This document shows, in pieces, positions 1 to 34,249 of a DNA stretch of 64,000 nt; the first letter of the stretch is position 1; every line of letters begins with the position of its first letter. The stretch is from Acidianus manzaensis (lineage in GTDB: Archaea > Thermoproteota > Thermoprotei_A > Sulfolobales > Sulfolobaceae): the NCBI RefSeq assembly GCF_002116695.1, contig NZ_CP020477.1, positions 1,475,501 through 1,539,500 on the forward strand. Direction: 5' to 3'. A program made the translations under genes and the position numbers. Under the pieces are notes generated by a model. It searched no databases. It was given only the letters and a program-made list of their open reading frames with translations, and was not told where the DNA came from.

Positions 1-1169
1 GTATTAGAAACTAAAAACGAAATATAAGGAGAAATAGACTCTAACCTATTTATTTCTTGAGTAGTATTAACTATCCTCTTCTTCTTTTCTACTAAAACCA
101 ATACATCTCTAAAATTAGGTGGTTTATTAATCCAGGTCTTTTCATCATCTTCATATATGCCTTTATCTTCATAAGTCTCCAAAATTAAATTATATAAATC
201 AATAGTCTGCAAATTACCTAGATTAAATAAAGATCTTATCATATATGCGACTTCTAAAGCTCTCTGCCTAGGAGACTGACCAAACAATGAAAGCGGATTA
301 ATAGAAATCCTTGAAGCATCAATAACTTCCGCATCCCTTATATTATATTCACCATGAATATCAAAAATCAAAAATCCTAGTTTACTGTTAGAAATAATAT
401 TCTTAGCTAAATGAGACTTACCAGAACCACTAGTACCTAAAATTATCATATTAAAATTCTTATTATTATGCATATCAAGATAAAACTTAGACCTAGAAGA
501 AACCCACTTATATACACTATTAGTAGTTATTCTTGACGAATTTATAATACTCCTCCTTAGTACACCAACAACATTTCCAATATATATTCCAGATCTGCTC
601 CCACTTGCTCCAATTTGAGATAAAAGATAAGGAAAACTAACCCAACTCAAAAATAATAAAGGCGAGTATTCAACTTCACTAACAAACAATAAAACCAAAA
701 AAGAAAATATTCCACCTATAGCTAGAAAAACATTATGTATAATCAACAAATCTAAAAATACTGATAATACAAAGATTATAGCTAATATAATAGTATTAAT
801 ATAATTAATTTTAAGTCTAATACTACTTAATTGCGAAACAAAAGATTCATCAACCCTCCTTCTAATTAATGAAATAAAGAAAAAAGAAATACTATCCCCA
901 GCAAAATAAGATGCAACATAAGTAAAACTTAAAATATTAAAATTGAATATACTAAAAATTACAACAATAGATAACAAATATGCCAAAGATATAACTATTG
1001 ACGAAAATAATATGTAGGAAATAATAGCATCAGCAAAGACTACAAATATCAGAAATAGAGAATCTAAAACATCATAATATAAACTACTTGGATGATAAAA
1101 ATAAAATCTAGCTACAATCCCCTCCAACAGTATCACAATAGAAAACGCCAAATGCCTAATGTCCTGCAT
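1..1169 (-). CDS. Membrane-anchored HerA/VirB4-like ATPase, N-terminal part (runs off left edge)
   Basis: An open frame runs without a stop from an ATG at 1169 to the window edge, about 389 codons. Residues 1 to about 170 carry several hydrophobic segments likely to be membrane helices. A P-loop (GTSGSGKS, residues 245-252) follows, and then a strand ending DIHGEY, which is typical of HerA/FtsK/VirB4 motor ATPases. The C-terminal Walker B half lies outside the window. Membrane-anchored VirB4/HerA proteins in Sulfolobales include CedB of the DNA-import (Ced) system, so CedB is one possibility. Identity to CedB is inference and was not tested. The gene diverges from the Lhr helicase, with only 37 bp between the starts. 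Confidence 0.75.
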   Translation of the reverse strand, partial: MQDIRHLAFSIVILLEGIVARFYFYHPSSLYYDVLDSLFLIFVVFADAIISYILFSSIVISLAYLLSIVVIFSIFNFNILSFTYVASYFAGDSISFFFISLIRRRVDESFVSQLSSIRLKINYINTIILAIIFVLSVFLDLLIIHNVFLAIGGIFSFLVLLFVSEVEYSPLLFLSWVSFPYLLSQIGASGSRSGIYIGNVVGVLRRSIINSSRITTNSVYKWVSSRSKFYLDMHNNKNFNMIILGTSGSGKSHLAKNIISNSKLGFLIFDIHGEYNIRDAEVIDASRISINPLSLFGQSPRQRALEVAYMIRSLFNLGNLQTIDLYNLILETYEDKGIYEDDEKTWINKPPNFRDVLVLVEKKKRIVNTTQEINRLESISPYISFLVSN

Positions 1170-1206
1170 ACCCTTATTATCTCCATGATAATATTTTAAT
1201 TAGATC

Positions 1207-3948
<2,742 letters not shown>

Positions 3949-4009
3949 AAAATACAGCACATACTAACTGAATAATACTTCAGCTTTTAGAACAAAGCGC
4001 GGCAAAAAG

Positions 4010-4377
<368 letters not shown>

Positions 4378-4397
4378 GAAGGAGGTGTTTCTCCTTC
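4378..4397. other. Perfect 7-bp hairpin downstream of tRNA-Ser
   Basis: GAAGGAG, a six-base loop and CTCCTTC form an uninterrupted stem, two bases from the 3' end of tRNA-Ser (UGA) on the minus strand. It may be a processing or termination element. Crenarchaeal termination usually relies on T-rich tracts rather than hairpins, so its role is unknown. Confidence 0.4.
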
Positions 4398-4399
4398 AA

Positions 4400-4483
<84 letters not shown>

Positions 4484-4507
4484 AATATTTAATTGACTAT
4501 AATAGTT

Positions 4508-5055
4508 TTAATTATTAACTATTATGAGTGAATACCCTTTTATTCTTTTTATGACTTTTATGTTGTTGAAGTATTTTGAGAAATATTTTATTACATTTCT
4601 TTCTCCTTTATATACTATCATTTGGATAAATCCTTTTTCGTCTAACTTTTGAGAGGATTGTTCTGCAAATTTTTCTAGGAAATCTGTTCCTTTTGACAGC
4701 GGTGGGTTTGAATATATGGCTGCTACTTTAGTTTTTAGTTCTGTTAGTACGTCGCTTTTTTGTACTTCTATTCTGTTTTCTAGATGATATCTTTGTACGT
4801 TTAATTTTGCTGTTTTTACTGCTAATGGATTTATATCTAACATTATAATTTTCAGTTTCGGATTTTTTAATGCAATGAATATTCCTATTGGACCATATCC
4901 ACAGCCTAGATCTACTACTGTGCCTTCTTCAGGTAGTATAAGGTTTTCTATAAATGCTCTTGTTCCTAAATCTAGTTTTCTTTTGGAAAATAATCCTGGA
5001 TGGCTTACTAATGATAGTGGAATTCCTTCTACTACTTCATTAATTACAAAAATGC

Positions 5056-5068
<13 letters not shown>
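4508..5068 (-). CDS. RsmC/HemK-like class I SAM methyltransferase
   Basis: A 186-residue class I methyltransferase. Residues 53-61 carry the SAM-binding motif DLGCGYGPI, and the catalytic-loop motif NPPL follows SNPP at residues 120-124, the pattern of N-methyltransferases such as RsmC/RlmG (COG2813). The substrate is probably rRNA or tRNA, but this is inference. The gene starts 13 bp inside the end of cbf5 (an alternative start is the Met codon nine bases later), so the two are translationally coupled in an rpl14e-cbf5-methyltransferase operon. Confidence 0.8.
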
Positions 5069-6367
<1,299 letters not shown>

Positions 6368-6441
6368 TATAATCAAGAAAAACTTAATGCAAGCAATTTA
6401 AATTTAGCGTTTTCTAGAGACAGAAGAAAGTTAAAATGAGA

Positions 6442-6525
<84 letters not shown>

Positions 6526-6559
6526 ACGTTTAATAATTAGATAAAAAACTTAAAAATCT

Positions 6560-6868
6560 TTACACTAACTCTATCTCAATATAAACATCTTCTGGAACTC
6601 TAACTCTCATTAATTGTCTCATTACTCTTTCGTCAGCTGAAATATCAATTACTCTTTTATGTATGCTCATCTCCCATTTCTCCCATTTTTTCCTTCCTTC
6701 ACCGTGTGGCAATCTCATTAATGGAACTTCCATTCTCTTAGTGGGCAATGGCACTGGACCTCTCATACTTATACCAGTTTTATCAACTATAGCTTTGATT
6801 TGATTAACCACATAATTAAGATCAGTAACATTATTGCTCCATAATCTGATCCTAGCTTTTGAGGGCAT
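6560..6868 (-). CDS. rps10: 30S ribosomal protein S10
   Basis: A 102-residue S10 family protein. The GPVPLPTKR motif and the C-terminal [12 protein letters not shown] segment are diagnostic. It is downstream of the EF1A gene (22 bp gap), the standard archaeal rps7-tuf-rps10 order, and upstream of tRNA-Ser (GGA). Confidence 0.96.
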   Translation of the reverse strand: MPSKARIRLWSNNVTDLNYVVNQIKAIVDKTGISMRGPVPLPTKRMEVPLMRLPHGEGRKKWEKWEMSIHKRVIDISADERVMRQLMRVRVPEDVYIEIELV

Positions 6869-6890
6869 AAAAACACCATAAGTCTAAAAA

Positions 6891-8200
<1,310 letters not shown>

Positions 8201-8232
8201 GTTATTCACTCTCACGCAATCTAATACATTCT

Positions 8233-8833
<601 letters not shown>

Positions 8834-8861
8834 TATACTTACCCATGTATTTCATAGATTA

Positions 8862-8892
<31 letters not shown>

Positions 8893-8894
8893 TG

Positions 8895-8900
8895 TTTATA
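8895..8900 (+). promoter_or_regulatory. Probable TATA box for the DUF151 gene
   Basis: TTTATA lies about 25 bp upstream of the ATG at 8920, the spacing expected for a leaderless crenarchaeal transcript that starts at or next to the initiation codon. Confidence 0.45.
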
Positions 8901-8919
8901 GCTAATATTTATTATGATA

Positions 8920-9390
<471 letters not shown>

Positions 9391-9427
9391 TATGTCTTAG
9401 CTATTTAAAGTATAACTAAAAATTATT

Positions 9428-10310
<883 letters not shown>

Positions 10311-10320
10311 TATTTACACC

Positions 10321-11822
<1,502 letters not shown>

Positions 11823-11828
11823 TTATTT

Positions 11829-17835
<6,007 letters not shown>

Positions 17836-17844
17836 ATTATCTTA

Positions 17845-18096
<252 letters not shown>

Positions 18097-18127
18097 AAAC
18101 TAACACCCGATAGATAACAGCCTATTA

Positions 18128-19425
<1,298 letters not shown>

Positions 19426-19438
19426 ATTTCAATCCCAC

Positions 19439-19483
<45 letters not shown>

Positions 19484-19510
19484 TCTTAAGATAATAATGG
19501 TGATACTATT

Positions 19511-21301
19511 TTGAGTTCTAAATTAAGACAACCAATAGTAGTAGTTCTAGGTCATGTAGATCATGGAAAGACTACATTGTTAGATAAAATTAGAGGTACA
19601 GCATTGGTAAAAAAAGAACCAGGTGAAATGACACAAGAAGTTGGAGCTAGTTTTGTTCCTAGTTCAGTTATAGAAAAATTAGCCGAACCGTTGAAAAATA
19701 TAATACCAATAAAATTAGATATTCCAGGTTTACTTTTTATAGATACTCCAGGTCATGAGTTATTCTCTAATTTGAGAAGAAGAGGAGGTAGTGTTGCTGA
19801 CATAGCTATTCTGGTAGTAGATATAGTTGAGGGTTTTCAGAAACAAACTATAGAATCCGTAGAGATCTTAAAAGAAAGGAAAGTGCCATTTTTAGTTGCA
19901 GCAAATAAGATTGATCGTATTCCAGGATGGAAAGTTTATGACAATGAGCCTTTTCTCTTTAGCTTTAAGAAACAATCTATCTCTGTACAAAAGAAGTTAG
20001 ACGAGTTGTTGTACAATAACTTAGTCTTACAATTAGCTTCTTTAAATTTTAATGCAGACAGATTTGATAGAGTTACAGATTTCACTAGAAATATTGCTAT
20101 TATACCAGTCTCTGGAAAGACTGGAGAAGGAATTCCAGAATTATTAGCTATGCTAGCTGGACTAACTCAACGTTTTATGCAAGGAAAATTAAAATTTGTT
20201 GAAGGTCCTGCAAAAGGTGTAATATTAGAAGTAAAGGAAGATCCTGGATTAGGTCATACTATTGATGTAATAATATATGATGGTATACTAAAGAAAAATG
20301 ATATTATAATATTAGGAGGAGTAAATGGAACAATAGTTACTAAAGTAAGAAGTTTATTGCTTCCTTCTCCTCTTCAAGATATGAGAATAGCTAAGACTGG
20401 ATATAGAAGTGTAGATGAAGTATCAGCAGCTGCTGGAGTCAAGATTTCTGCTCCTAATTTGGAAGAAGCTTTAGCTGGATCTCCAATCTATTCTGTCGAT
20501 TCGGATGATAAAATTCCAGAATTTAAGAAAATAATAGAGGATGAAATTTCAAAGGTAAGGTTTTCAAGAGGAGTTACTGGAATAGTAGTAAAAGCTGATA
20601 GTTTAGGTGTTTTAGAATCTATCGTATATGGGTTAGAAAAGAGAAATATACCAATAAGAGTAGCAGATATAGGACCTATATCAAAGAAGGATGTAGTAGA
20701 GGCAGAGCTTTCTGCTAAGGATGCAGAAGAATATGGTTTAATAGCAGCTTTTAGAGTTAAACCTTTGCCTAATTTGGATACTTCTAAAATAAAAATAATT
20801 TATGATGACATTATTTATCAGTTAATTGATGATGTAGAAAAATATATAGAAGATGTTAGAGAAAGAAGAAAAAGAAGGACGTATGATACACTTATTTTGC
20901 CTGCTAAAATAAAAATTATGCCTGGATATGTATTTAGAAGAAGTGATCCAGTAATAGCTGGAGTAGAAGTACTAGGAGGAATTATAAAACCTAAATTTCC
21001 GTTAATAACAGAAGAAGGTAAAAGGATAGGCGAAGTTTTACAGATACAAGATAATAAGAAAACTATAGATAAAGCTACAAAAGGAATGGAAGTTGCTATG
21101 TCAATTAAAGGAAATATAATGATAGGAAGGCAAATAAATGAAGGAGATATTTTGTATTCTGATGTGCCTAAGGAAGATCTAGAGATCCTAGTAAATAATT
21201 ATAGAGATACTATCACAGACGACATGAAGGAGGTTATACAAGAATTAATAAAAATAAAAAGAGCTGAAGATCCCTTATACGGTTTGACTATTAAGATTTA
21301 A
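19511..21301 (+). CDS. infB: Translation initiation factor aIF5B
   Basis: A 596-residue GTPase, the archaeal IF2/eIF5B that joins subunits and places initiator tRNA. G1 is [12 protein letters not shown] at residues 14-25, G3 is DTPGHELF, and G4 is NKIDR. The C-terminal [15 protein letters not shown] and [10 protein letters not shown] segments match domain IV. The start is a TTG at 19511 with GGTGATA eight bases upstream. The family's usual ...[14 protein letters not shown] follows directly. Its 3' end overlaps convergent ndk by 27 bp. Confidence 0.96.
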   Translation: MSSKLRQPIVVVLGHVDHGKTTLLDKIRGTALVKKEPGEMTQEVGASFVPSSVIEKLAEPLKNIIPIKLDIPGLLFIDTPGHELFSNLRRRGGSVADIAILVVDIVEGFQKQTIESVEILKERKVPFLVAANKIDRIPGWKVYDNEPFLFSFKKQSISVQKKLDELLYNNLVLQLASLNFNADRFDRVTDFTRNIAIIPVSGKTGEGIPELLAMLAGLTQRFMQGKLKFVEGPAKGVILEVKEDPGLGHTIDVIIYDGILKKNDIIILGGVNGTIVTKVRSLLLPSPLQDMRIAKTGYRSVDEVSAAAGVKISAPNLEEALAGSPIYSVDSDDKIPEFKKIIEDEISKVRFSRGVTGIVVKADSLGVLESIVYGLEKRNIPIRVADIGPISKKDVVEAELSAKDAEEYGLIAAFRVKPLPNLDTSKIKIIYDDIIYQLIDDVEKYIEDVRERRKRRTYDTLILPAKIKIMPGYVFRRSDPVIAGVEVLGGIIKPKFPLITEEGKRIGEVLQIQDNKKTIDKATKGMEVAMSIKGNIMIGRQINEGDILYSDVPKEDLEILVNNYRDTITDDMKEVIQELIKIKRAEDPLYGLTIKI

Positions 21302-21708
21302 TTCTTTTTCTGTAAAGAAAATTGACATTTCTCTTTTAGCTTTTTCTGGAGAATCTGATGCATGAATGACATTTTCTGATTTTGATAATGCGTAGTCTCC
21401 CCTTATTGTTCCAGGCTGAGCTTCTTTAGGATCTGTAGCGCCTATCATCTTTCTCATTACGCTAACTGCTTCATCTCCTTCTATTACCATGCATACTACT
21501 GGACCAGATAAAATGTATGAAATTAAATCTTCGAAGAAAGATTTGCCTTTATGCTCTTCATACAATTTTTCTGCAGTTTCTCTATCCATTCTTAGCATTT
21601 TCATAGCTACTATATTTAAGCCTCTTTTCTCTAATCTGCTGATTATTTCGCCAATTAATCTTCTTTTTACTCCATCAGGTTTTATCATAACAAATGTAAG
21701 TTGTGATG

Positions 21709-21712
<4 letters not shown>
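21275..21712 (-). CDS. ndk: Nucleoside diphosphate kinase
   Basis: A 145-residue Ndk that transfers gamma-phosphate between nucleotides. The active-site motif [15 protein letters not shown] contains the phosphorylated His. The start [17 protein letters not shown] is typical. It is coupled to rpl24e by a 4-bp overlap. Confidence 0.97.
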
Positions 21713-21900
<188 letters not shown>

Positions 21901-21905
21901 TTTTA

Positions 21906-21962
<57 letters not shown>

Positions 21963-21967
21963 GTAAT

Positions 21968-23247
<1,280 letters not shown>

Positions 23248-23249
23248 AG

Positions 23250-24740
<1,491 letters not shown>

Positions 24741-24756
24741 TATTAATTTATTAAAA

Positions 24757-25466
<710 letters not shown>

Positions 25467-25470
<4 letters not shown>

Positions 25471-25976
25471 CGTTTGCATATTTAGGCCAAGGAGTTTATA
25501 TATCTGATATAACCCCTAAGTTTTACATTATTAATACAAATGAAAATGACTATATAATAATAGATAGCTCTGATAATGGCTATAATCAGATTATTCAAGA
25601 TATTTTAGAAATAACTAATGGAATTAAACCAAAGCTACTAATTTTAACTAGCTGTAAAAAAGACTCAGTAGGTGGTGCTTCTCTAATTTCCAAGTTTTTT
25701 AATATTCCAGTGCTTGCACATTATCCAGATAGCGTAGAAATTAGACATGGACAATGTGGAAATGAAATGTATTCTCCTGCTAGAGTTTCTATAGAAATAA
25801 AACAAAAAATCTATGAATTACAAGATTCTATTAAAATAATCAATACCAAATCGCCAACCTTAGGATCAATTATAGTAAAATGGAAGGATTTTATATTTGT
25901 AGGTAATAATAAAATCTCAAGCCTAGGGAATCATGTTAAATATATTTGCGATACAATAGATTGTATAAAGGTGTAA
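25467..25976 (+). CDS. Degenerate metallo-beta-lactamase-like protein of unknown function
   Basis: 169 residues. The opening strands (VYISDITPKFYIINTNENDYIIIDS) and LLILTSCKKDSVGGASLISKFFNIPVLAH resemble the start of a metallo-beta-lactamase fold. The position of the HxHxDH metal motif reads SCKKDS, so the usual histidines are absent. If the fold call is right, the protein is probably not a metallohydrolase of the standard type. It sits in an overlapping four-gene run with the HTH-PRTase regulator, a Cys-rich protein and a riboflavin reductase. Function unknown. Confidence 0.6.
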
Positions 25977-25978
25977 AA

Positions 25979-26146
25979 ATGGTATATGAAGAATCTTGCG
26001 AATCTTGTGGAAGATTTAAGCAGCTAAAATATTGTAAAATTAAAAAAATAAATGTATGTTATGACTGTTGTGTAAATTGTAATATTAGGCACAAATGTGA
26101 CATAAGAGTATGGTTTAATAGCTTAAAGCCCATGTCAAAATTATAA
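25979..26146 (+). CDS. Small cysteine-rich putative zinc-binding protein
   Basis: 55 residues with CxxC pairs: CESCGRFK, then CYDCCVNC, then a CNIRHKCD-like pattern. Nine cysteines could bind one or two zinc ions or an iron-sulfur cluster. I chose the ATG at 25979, three bases after the upstream stop, rather than a longer frame starting inside the upstream gene. It overlaps the ribD-like start by one base. Not recognised as a named family. Confidence 0.6.
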   Translation: MVYEESCESCGRFKQLKYCKIKKINVCYDCCVNCNIRHKCDIRVWFNSLKPMSKL

Positions 26147-26779
26147 TGTATGTTATAATATTTTCAACAATATCTATAGACGGAAAACTAGCATCAAAAG
26201 ACTATTTTAGTAATTTAAGCTGCAAATATGATAAAATACGCCAACATATATTACGTTCAGAAGTAGATGCAATAGTAATAGGCGCAAATACTTTAAGAAT
26301 AGATAACCCAAAATTAACTGTAAAATATGCTCACGGAAAATCTCCGATTAGAGTAGTAATTTCTAAATCACTAAATATAAATCCTGACTCTACTATTTTT
26401 GAGATACCCCCTCAAACTATTATATACACTATTCCTACTGATAGTGAAATAAAAGAGAAACTAAAAAGAAAAAATGTAATTATAAGAGAACTAAACAATT
26501 TTTCTATATGCAATGTTTTTTCTGATTTAGAGGCTAATTTTAATGTTAAAAAAATTATGGTAGAAGGAGGCGGTAAACTAATATGGAGTATTGTAAGAGA
26601 AAATTGTTTTGATGAAATAAGGCTGACTATTTCATCTAGAATATTTGGAAATGGAATAAGCTTAGCAAATGGAGATGGATTTTTAGGCTCTGAATCCCCA
26701 AAATTAGAATTATTCGATGCAAAAATTTGTGAATGTAAAAACGAAATTGTATTAAGATATAAAAACCCAAACAAAAAGA

Positions 26780-26787
<8 letters not shown>
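26146..26787 (+). CDS. 2,5-diamino-6-ribosylamino-pyrimidinone phosphate reductase
   Basis: A 213-residue RibD C-terminal/dihydrofolate-reductase-like enzyme of archaeal riboflavin synthesis. The motifs are [11 protein letters not shown] at the start, [21 protein letters not shown], and the NADPH-site [11 protein letters not shown] near residues 138-148. It has no N-terminal deaminase domain, as in archaeal and fungal (Rib7) enzymes. It is convergent with tes and overlaps it by 8 bp. Confidence 0.88.
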
Positions 26788-28525
<1,738 letters not shown>

Positions 28526-28594
28526 TATGATCTAAGCACAATAATGGGATTAATTATTATATAAGTATATTCTCCTTTTAACCGTATGGTTTGG

Positions 28595-29536
28595 TTAATA
28601 CCAACCTTTAAAATTATCCCATCCAGATATTTTTACTTCTGAATTATTATAGATAATTTTATTTCCTTCATTATTTATACTACCAATAATTTTTGGATTA
28701 AAACCGTAATATGAGAGGGCTTTTAGAAGGTCTTCTGAAACTTCGTGTTTTACTACTATTAATGATTCGTATTCTTCTCCAGAATATTTTAAAATATCAT
28801 TAATAGTATAGCCAAAACTAGAAAGATCTGATAATATCTTACTATTAATAGGAAATTCGTTAATTTCTATTGTTTTATTAAGTCGTCTTGATAACGAATA
28901 CAAAGAGATTAAAATTCCATCACTTATATCAGTAGCTGCTATTATTTTATTACAAAATTGAGAGTATATTTTTATTAGTGCCTTATTTACTATAGGATGT
29001 TTAATTTTTAACAAGCAGTTCTTATCTATGGCAATTTTGAAATTGTTTAAATATGAAATAAATACTTTAGATGTATACCCTAAATCACCAGTTATTATTA
29101 TATCACTTCTTTCTGGATTTGAATTAAAATTACATACTACTTTTCCAGTGCCAGCAATATCAATCCATCCTATTTTATCGCTAGAATTCGTATCTCCACC
29201 AACATATTTGAATCCATAATACTTTGACGCATCATATATGCCATGGAATATTAGTTCTAGATCTTCAACGTTAAAATTAGGATCTATACCTAGTGACGAC
29301 ATTACTAGTTCTGGTTTTCCACCACTAGAAATTATATCACTAGCAACTGCAGTAACTGCTTTCCAGCCTATATCATAATAGTCCATAAATGGAAAAATAT
29401 ATGAAAACGAAAAACCATCAATTTTATACATTTTCTTTCCATCAGAATATACGTCGTTATTTAGTACGTTCTCGTTTATATATTTAGATAAATATTTTTG
29501 TATAAATTGATGTTCTCCTAAATCTTTTAACCTCAT
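28595..29536 (-). CDS. thiL: Thiamine-monophosphate kinase
   Basis: A 313-residue AIR-synthase-like kinase that phosphorylates thiamine monophosphate. It starts with [14 protein letters not shown]. Acidic ATP/Mg motifs occur at [19 protein letters not shown] and GGDTNSS near residues 113-119, and the second half has [12 protein letters not shown]. It lies 12 bp downstream of the tRNA-Thr gene. The PurM-like fold is shared with HypE and SelD, but the N-terminal pattern favours ThiL. Confidence 0.85.
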   Translation of the reverse strand: MRLKDLGEHQFIQKYLSKYINENVLNNDVYSDGKKMYKIDGFSFSYIFPFMDYYDIGWKAVTAVASDIISSGGKPELVMSSLGIDPNFNVEDLELIFHGIYDASKYYGFKYVGGDTNSSDKIGWIDIAGTGKVVCNFNSNPERSDIIITGDLGYTSKVFISYLNNFKIAIDKNCLLKIKHPIVNKALIKIYSQFCNKIIAATDISDGILISLYSLSRRLNKTIEINEFPINSKILSDLSSFGYTINDILKYSGEEYESLIVVKHEVSEDLLKALSYYGFNPKIIGSINNEGNKIIYNNSEVKISGWDNFKGWY

Positions 29537-29548
29537 ATATTCACCATC

Positions 29549-29640
<92 letters not shown>

Positions 29641-29644
29641 TTAA

Positions 29645-31012
29645 TTATTTTTGATTCTGTGCTTTTAAAACATATGCTTCTTTTATCGAGTTATAATAAG
29701 TAATAGCTCTACTAATGAGTTGTTTTGTTTCACCTAGATAATTTTCTGGATTTAGTATATTAAATAACTCATCTTTTGTTAGATATTTTGTAATTTCATC
29801 GTCTTTAATTGCCATATCTAATAATGTTTTTCCTTCTTTTTCTGCTTCTCTTGATAATTTCATAGATAATTCATGTGCTTTATGTCTAGGTAATCCTTTC
29901 AATGTTAAATTTATCATTAGGCTTTCTGCCATTATCAAGCCGTTAGATATATTTAGATTTGCTTTCATTTTATCTGGATATACTATTAGATTTTCCAGTA
30001 AATCTTTAAGGCTATCTAACATTTCATCTATTATCAAAAATGCGTGCGATAATACTATCCTTTCAGATGAACTATTTGTTAGATCTCTCTCATGCCATAA
30101 AGGTATATTTTCTAACTCAGTAATACAAAGCCCACGTAAAACTCTTGATAATCCTGAAATTTTTTCAGCTGTAACTGGATTCTCTTTATGTGGCATTGTA
30201 CTACTTCCTACTCTATTTCCTACTCCTTCGCTTAACTCTCTTATTTCTGGTCTCATTAACTCTCTTATTTCTAAAGCGAATCTATCTAATTGAGATCCTA
30301 ATATAGATAAATCTGAAATAATTTCAGCAAATCCGTCTCGAGGAGCTACTTGTGTTGCTATTTCATGTGGTGGTAAATCTAAATATTGTGAAACTGATTT
30401 CTCTATTTCTAATCCTTTTTCTCCCCATGCTGCCATAGTACCTACTGCACCAGAGAACTTTATTTTAAGTAATCTCTTTTCTGTATCTATTATTCTCTCC
30501 AAAGATCTAGAAATTTCATAAATATAATTAGCTATTTTAAACCCAAAAGTTATAGGGAGCGCATGTTGGCCATGTGTTCTACCTATCATTATAGTATCTT
30601 CATATTTTATAGCCAAATGAACTAATTTATCTAATATTATTATTAGTTTATCTTTTAAAATTTTTAATGCGTCTCTAAACATTAATGCGTATGCAGTATC
30701 CACTATGTCATAGCTGGTTGCACCAAAGTGTATATATCTTCCACTATCACCTACTTTCTCGGCTAACCATATTGTCATAGCCATTACATCATGTCCTACT
30801 TTGCTTTCAATTTCGTCTATCTTCTGAAGATCTATATTTTCAGAAGCTTCTTCTACTTTTTTTATATCATTATCAGTAACATAATTATATTTTTTAAGTG
30901 CGTATAGTAATGCTATTTCTACTTTAATTCTATAACGTATTATTGATTCCCTGGAGAATATATTTCTCATTTCATTGCTTCCATATCTCCAATCTAAAGG
31001 ACAAATACTCAT
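29645..31012 (-). CDS. purB: Adenylosuccinate lyase
   Basis: A 455-residue fumarase/aspartase-superfamily lyase acting twice in purine synthesis. The signature is [12 protein letters not shown] near residues 262-273, with the catalytic-base region [10 protein letters not shown] and [13 protein letters not shown]. It is divergent from the purP genes. Confidence 0.97.
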   Translation of the reverse strand: MSICPLDWRYGSNEMRNIFSRESIIRYRIKVEIALLYALKKYNYVTDNDIKKVEEASENIDLQKIDEIESKVGHDVMAMTIWLAEKVGDSGRYIHFGATSYDIVDTAYALMFRDALKILKDKLIIILDKLVHLAIKYEDTIMIGRTHGQHALPITFGFKIANYIYEISRSLERIIDTEKRLLKIKFSGAVGTMAAWGEKGLEIEKSVSQYLDLPPHEIATQVAPRDGFAEIISDLSILGSQLDRFALEIRELMRPEIRELSEGVGNRVGSSTMPHKENPVTAEKISGLSRVLRGLCITELENIPLWHERDLTNSSSERIVLSHAFLIIDEMLDSLKDLLENLIVYPDKMKANLNISNGLIMAESLMINLTLKGLPRHKAHELSMKLSREAEKEGKTLLDMAIKDDEITKYLTKDELFNILNPENYLGETKQLISRAITYYNSIKEAYVLKAQNQK

Positions 31013-31065
31013 TAGCTTTGATAGATTAAAATCAAGCTTAATAGTTTTTGCATCTACCTATTTTT

Positions 31066-32066
<1,001 letters not shown>

Positions 32067-32070
<4 letters not shown>

Positions 32071-33113
32071 AAATAGCTGCATTAGCCAGTCATTCTGCTC
32101 TAGATGTTTTTGATGGTGCTAAAGATGAAGGTTTTAGTACTATAGGCTTATGCAAAAAAGGAAGAGAAAGACCATATCTAGAATTTAAGCGGATAGTAGA
32201 TGAATGTATAATTTTAAATGACTTTAAAGAAATACCAAGCGATAATATTCAACAAAAATTAATAAACGAAAATGCAATTATTGTCCCAAATAGAAGTTTA
32301 GCAGTTTATGTTGGATATGACTCACTAGAGCAAATGAAAGTAAAGTTCTTTGGAAATAGGAAAATGCTAAGATGGGAAGAAAGAATAGGGGAGAAAAACT
32401 ATTACAAGCTTTTAGATGAGGCAAATATAAGGAGACCAAGAATTTATTCTTCTAGTGACGAAATAGATTCTCCAGTGATAGCTAAATTACCAGAGGCTAA
32501 AAGAAGAGTTGAAAGAGGATTCTTTTTTGCCAAAGATAGGAATGATTTTGAAAATAAATTAAGAATTCTAAAAGAAAAGAAGATAGTAGATGAAGAAAGT
32601 ATAAAAGATATGGTAATAGAAGAATTTATATTAGGTGCATATTTCAATATAAATTATTTCTATAGTCCATTATACAATAGAACTGAAATAATTAGTGTAG
32701 ATAGAAGAGTACAAAGTGATTGGGATTCATTCTATAAGCTACCTGCCGATATTCAGTTAGAATTAAATAGAACGCCTAGATTAATAGAGGTTGGCCATGA
32801 GCCAGCTACGATAAGAGAGAGCTTATTAGAAAAAGTGTTTGAAATTGGATACTCTTTTGTAGAAGCTACCAAAAAGCTTGAACCACCAGGTATTATAGGT
32901 CCATTTACATTACAATTAACTGTAACACCAGATTTAGATTTGGTAGTTTTCGATGTGGCACCAAGAATAGGAGGAGGAACTAATGCTTATATGGGAATAG
33001 GAAGCCAATACTCTAAGTTATATTTTAATAAACCAATAAGTTTAGGGAGAAGAATAGCAATAGAATTAAAAGAAGCAATAAATACAAATAGAGAAAACTT
33101 AGTAATAATTTAG
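32067..33113 (+). CDS. Second PurP-like ATP-grasp protein
   Basis: A 348-residue paralogue of the preceding gene. The shared plan includes [21 protein letters not shown]...EE near residue 100, [12 protein letters not shown], and [16 protein letters not shown]. Its glycine loop is altered: [17 protein letters not shown] replaces [12 protein letters not shown]. Two tandem PurP genes are common in Sulfolobales. The second may act as a partner subunit or catalyse a related formylation, and this is unresolved. Confidence 0.88.
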
Positions 33114-33232
33114 AATTATAATTTTACCTTAATTCTTTTTAGTCAGTGTTATATGATAACGAATTTATAATGATAAATTGATTATAGAGATGTTTTTATA
33201 CTATGGTTAAACATTAATCAAAACGGTGCTTA

Positions 33233-34249
33233 ATGCTAGATATTTTAGTTGGAGGCTTTTATGGGGACGAAGGAAAGGGTAAGATAGCCTCATACCTTGG
33301 ACTTAAAGATAATCCTTCTATATCAATAAGGACTGGTTCCATAAATGCAGGACATACAGTTATATACAATGGAAAAAAATGGAAAATAAGAATTATACCA
33401 TCAGCTTTTGTTAATCAAAAAACAAAATTAATGCTAGGACCCGGAGCTTTAACCTCTATAGAAGAATTAACAAAAGAAATAAAGGAAACTAATACTGAAA
33501 ATAGATTATTTATAGATTATCATACTGGAATAATATCTGAAAAGGATATTTTGGATGAACGAAATGATGAAAACTTAATGAAAGGAGTAGGAAGTACAGG
33601 ACAAGGAGTTGGTTATGCAGAAAGTAGGAGAATCTTAAGAATAGCAAAATTAGCTAAAGACTATTCTGAGTTATATAAATATCTAACTGATGTTCCCTCT
33701 ATACTTATAGAAGAATTAACAAAAGGTAATAAAATATTAGCTGAAGGAACACAAGGCACATTCTTAAGCTTATACCATGGAGAGTACCCATATGTAACAA
33801 GCAGAAATACTACATCATCTGGAATACTAAGTGAAGTTGGAATAGGGCCTAAGTATGTAAATAATATAATAATTATTTTCAAATCTTTCGTGACTAGAGT
33901 AGGTAATGGCACTTTAGAAGGCGAATTAAATGAGGAAGAAGCAAAAAAACTAGGAATATTTGAAACAGCAACTGTAACTGGTAGAGCTAGAAGATCAGCA
34001 CCATTTAACATAAAATTGGCTAAAAAAGCTATAGAATTAAACTCAGCTACAGAAATAGCAATTACTAAATTAGATGCCATATTCAAGGATGCGTATAAGG
34101 TTAGAGAATATGAAAAACTCCCACATGAGGCTAAAAAATGGCTTGAAGATATAGAACAACAACTTAAAGTTCCTATAACCCTTATTGGAACTGGAGAAGA
34201 TAGCTTAGATACTATAGATTTAAGAAGAGAAAAAATTGGTGAAGAATAA
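33233..34249 (+). CDS. purA: Adenylosuccinate synthetase
   Basis: A 338-residue short archaeal PurA that converts IMP to adenylosuccinate. It has [16 protein letters not shown] at the start with the GDEGKGK P-loop, [20 protein letters not shown], and the [11 protein letters not shown] region. It works with purB on the other strand. The upstream 119-bp spacer holds a TTTTTATACTATG TATA-like element. Confidence 0.96.
   Translation: MLDILVGGFYGDEGKGKIASYLGLKDNPSISIRTGSINAGHTVIYNGKKWKIRIIPSAFVNQKTKLMLGPGALTSIEELTKEIKETNTENRLFIDYHTGIISEKDILDERNDENLMKGVGSTGQGVGYAESRRILRIAKLAKDYSELYKYLTDVPSILIEELTKGNKILAEGTQGTFLSLYHGEYPYVTSRNTTSSGILSEVGIGPKYVNNIIIIFKSFVTRVGNGTLEGELNEEEAKKLGIFETATVTGRARRSAPFNIKLAKKAIELNSATEIAITKLDAIFKDAYKVREYEKLPHEAKKWLEDIEQQLKVPITLIGTGEDSLDTIDLRREKIGEE

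Noticed and set aside
33114..33232. Riboswitch upstream of purA
   Set aside because: No stable aptamer-like fold could be drawn. A TATA-like element is the only support.
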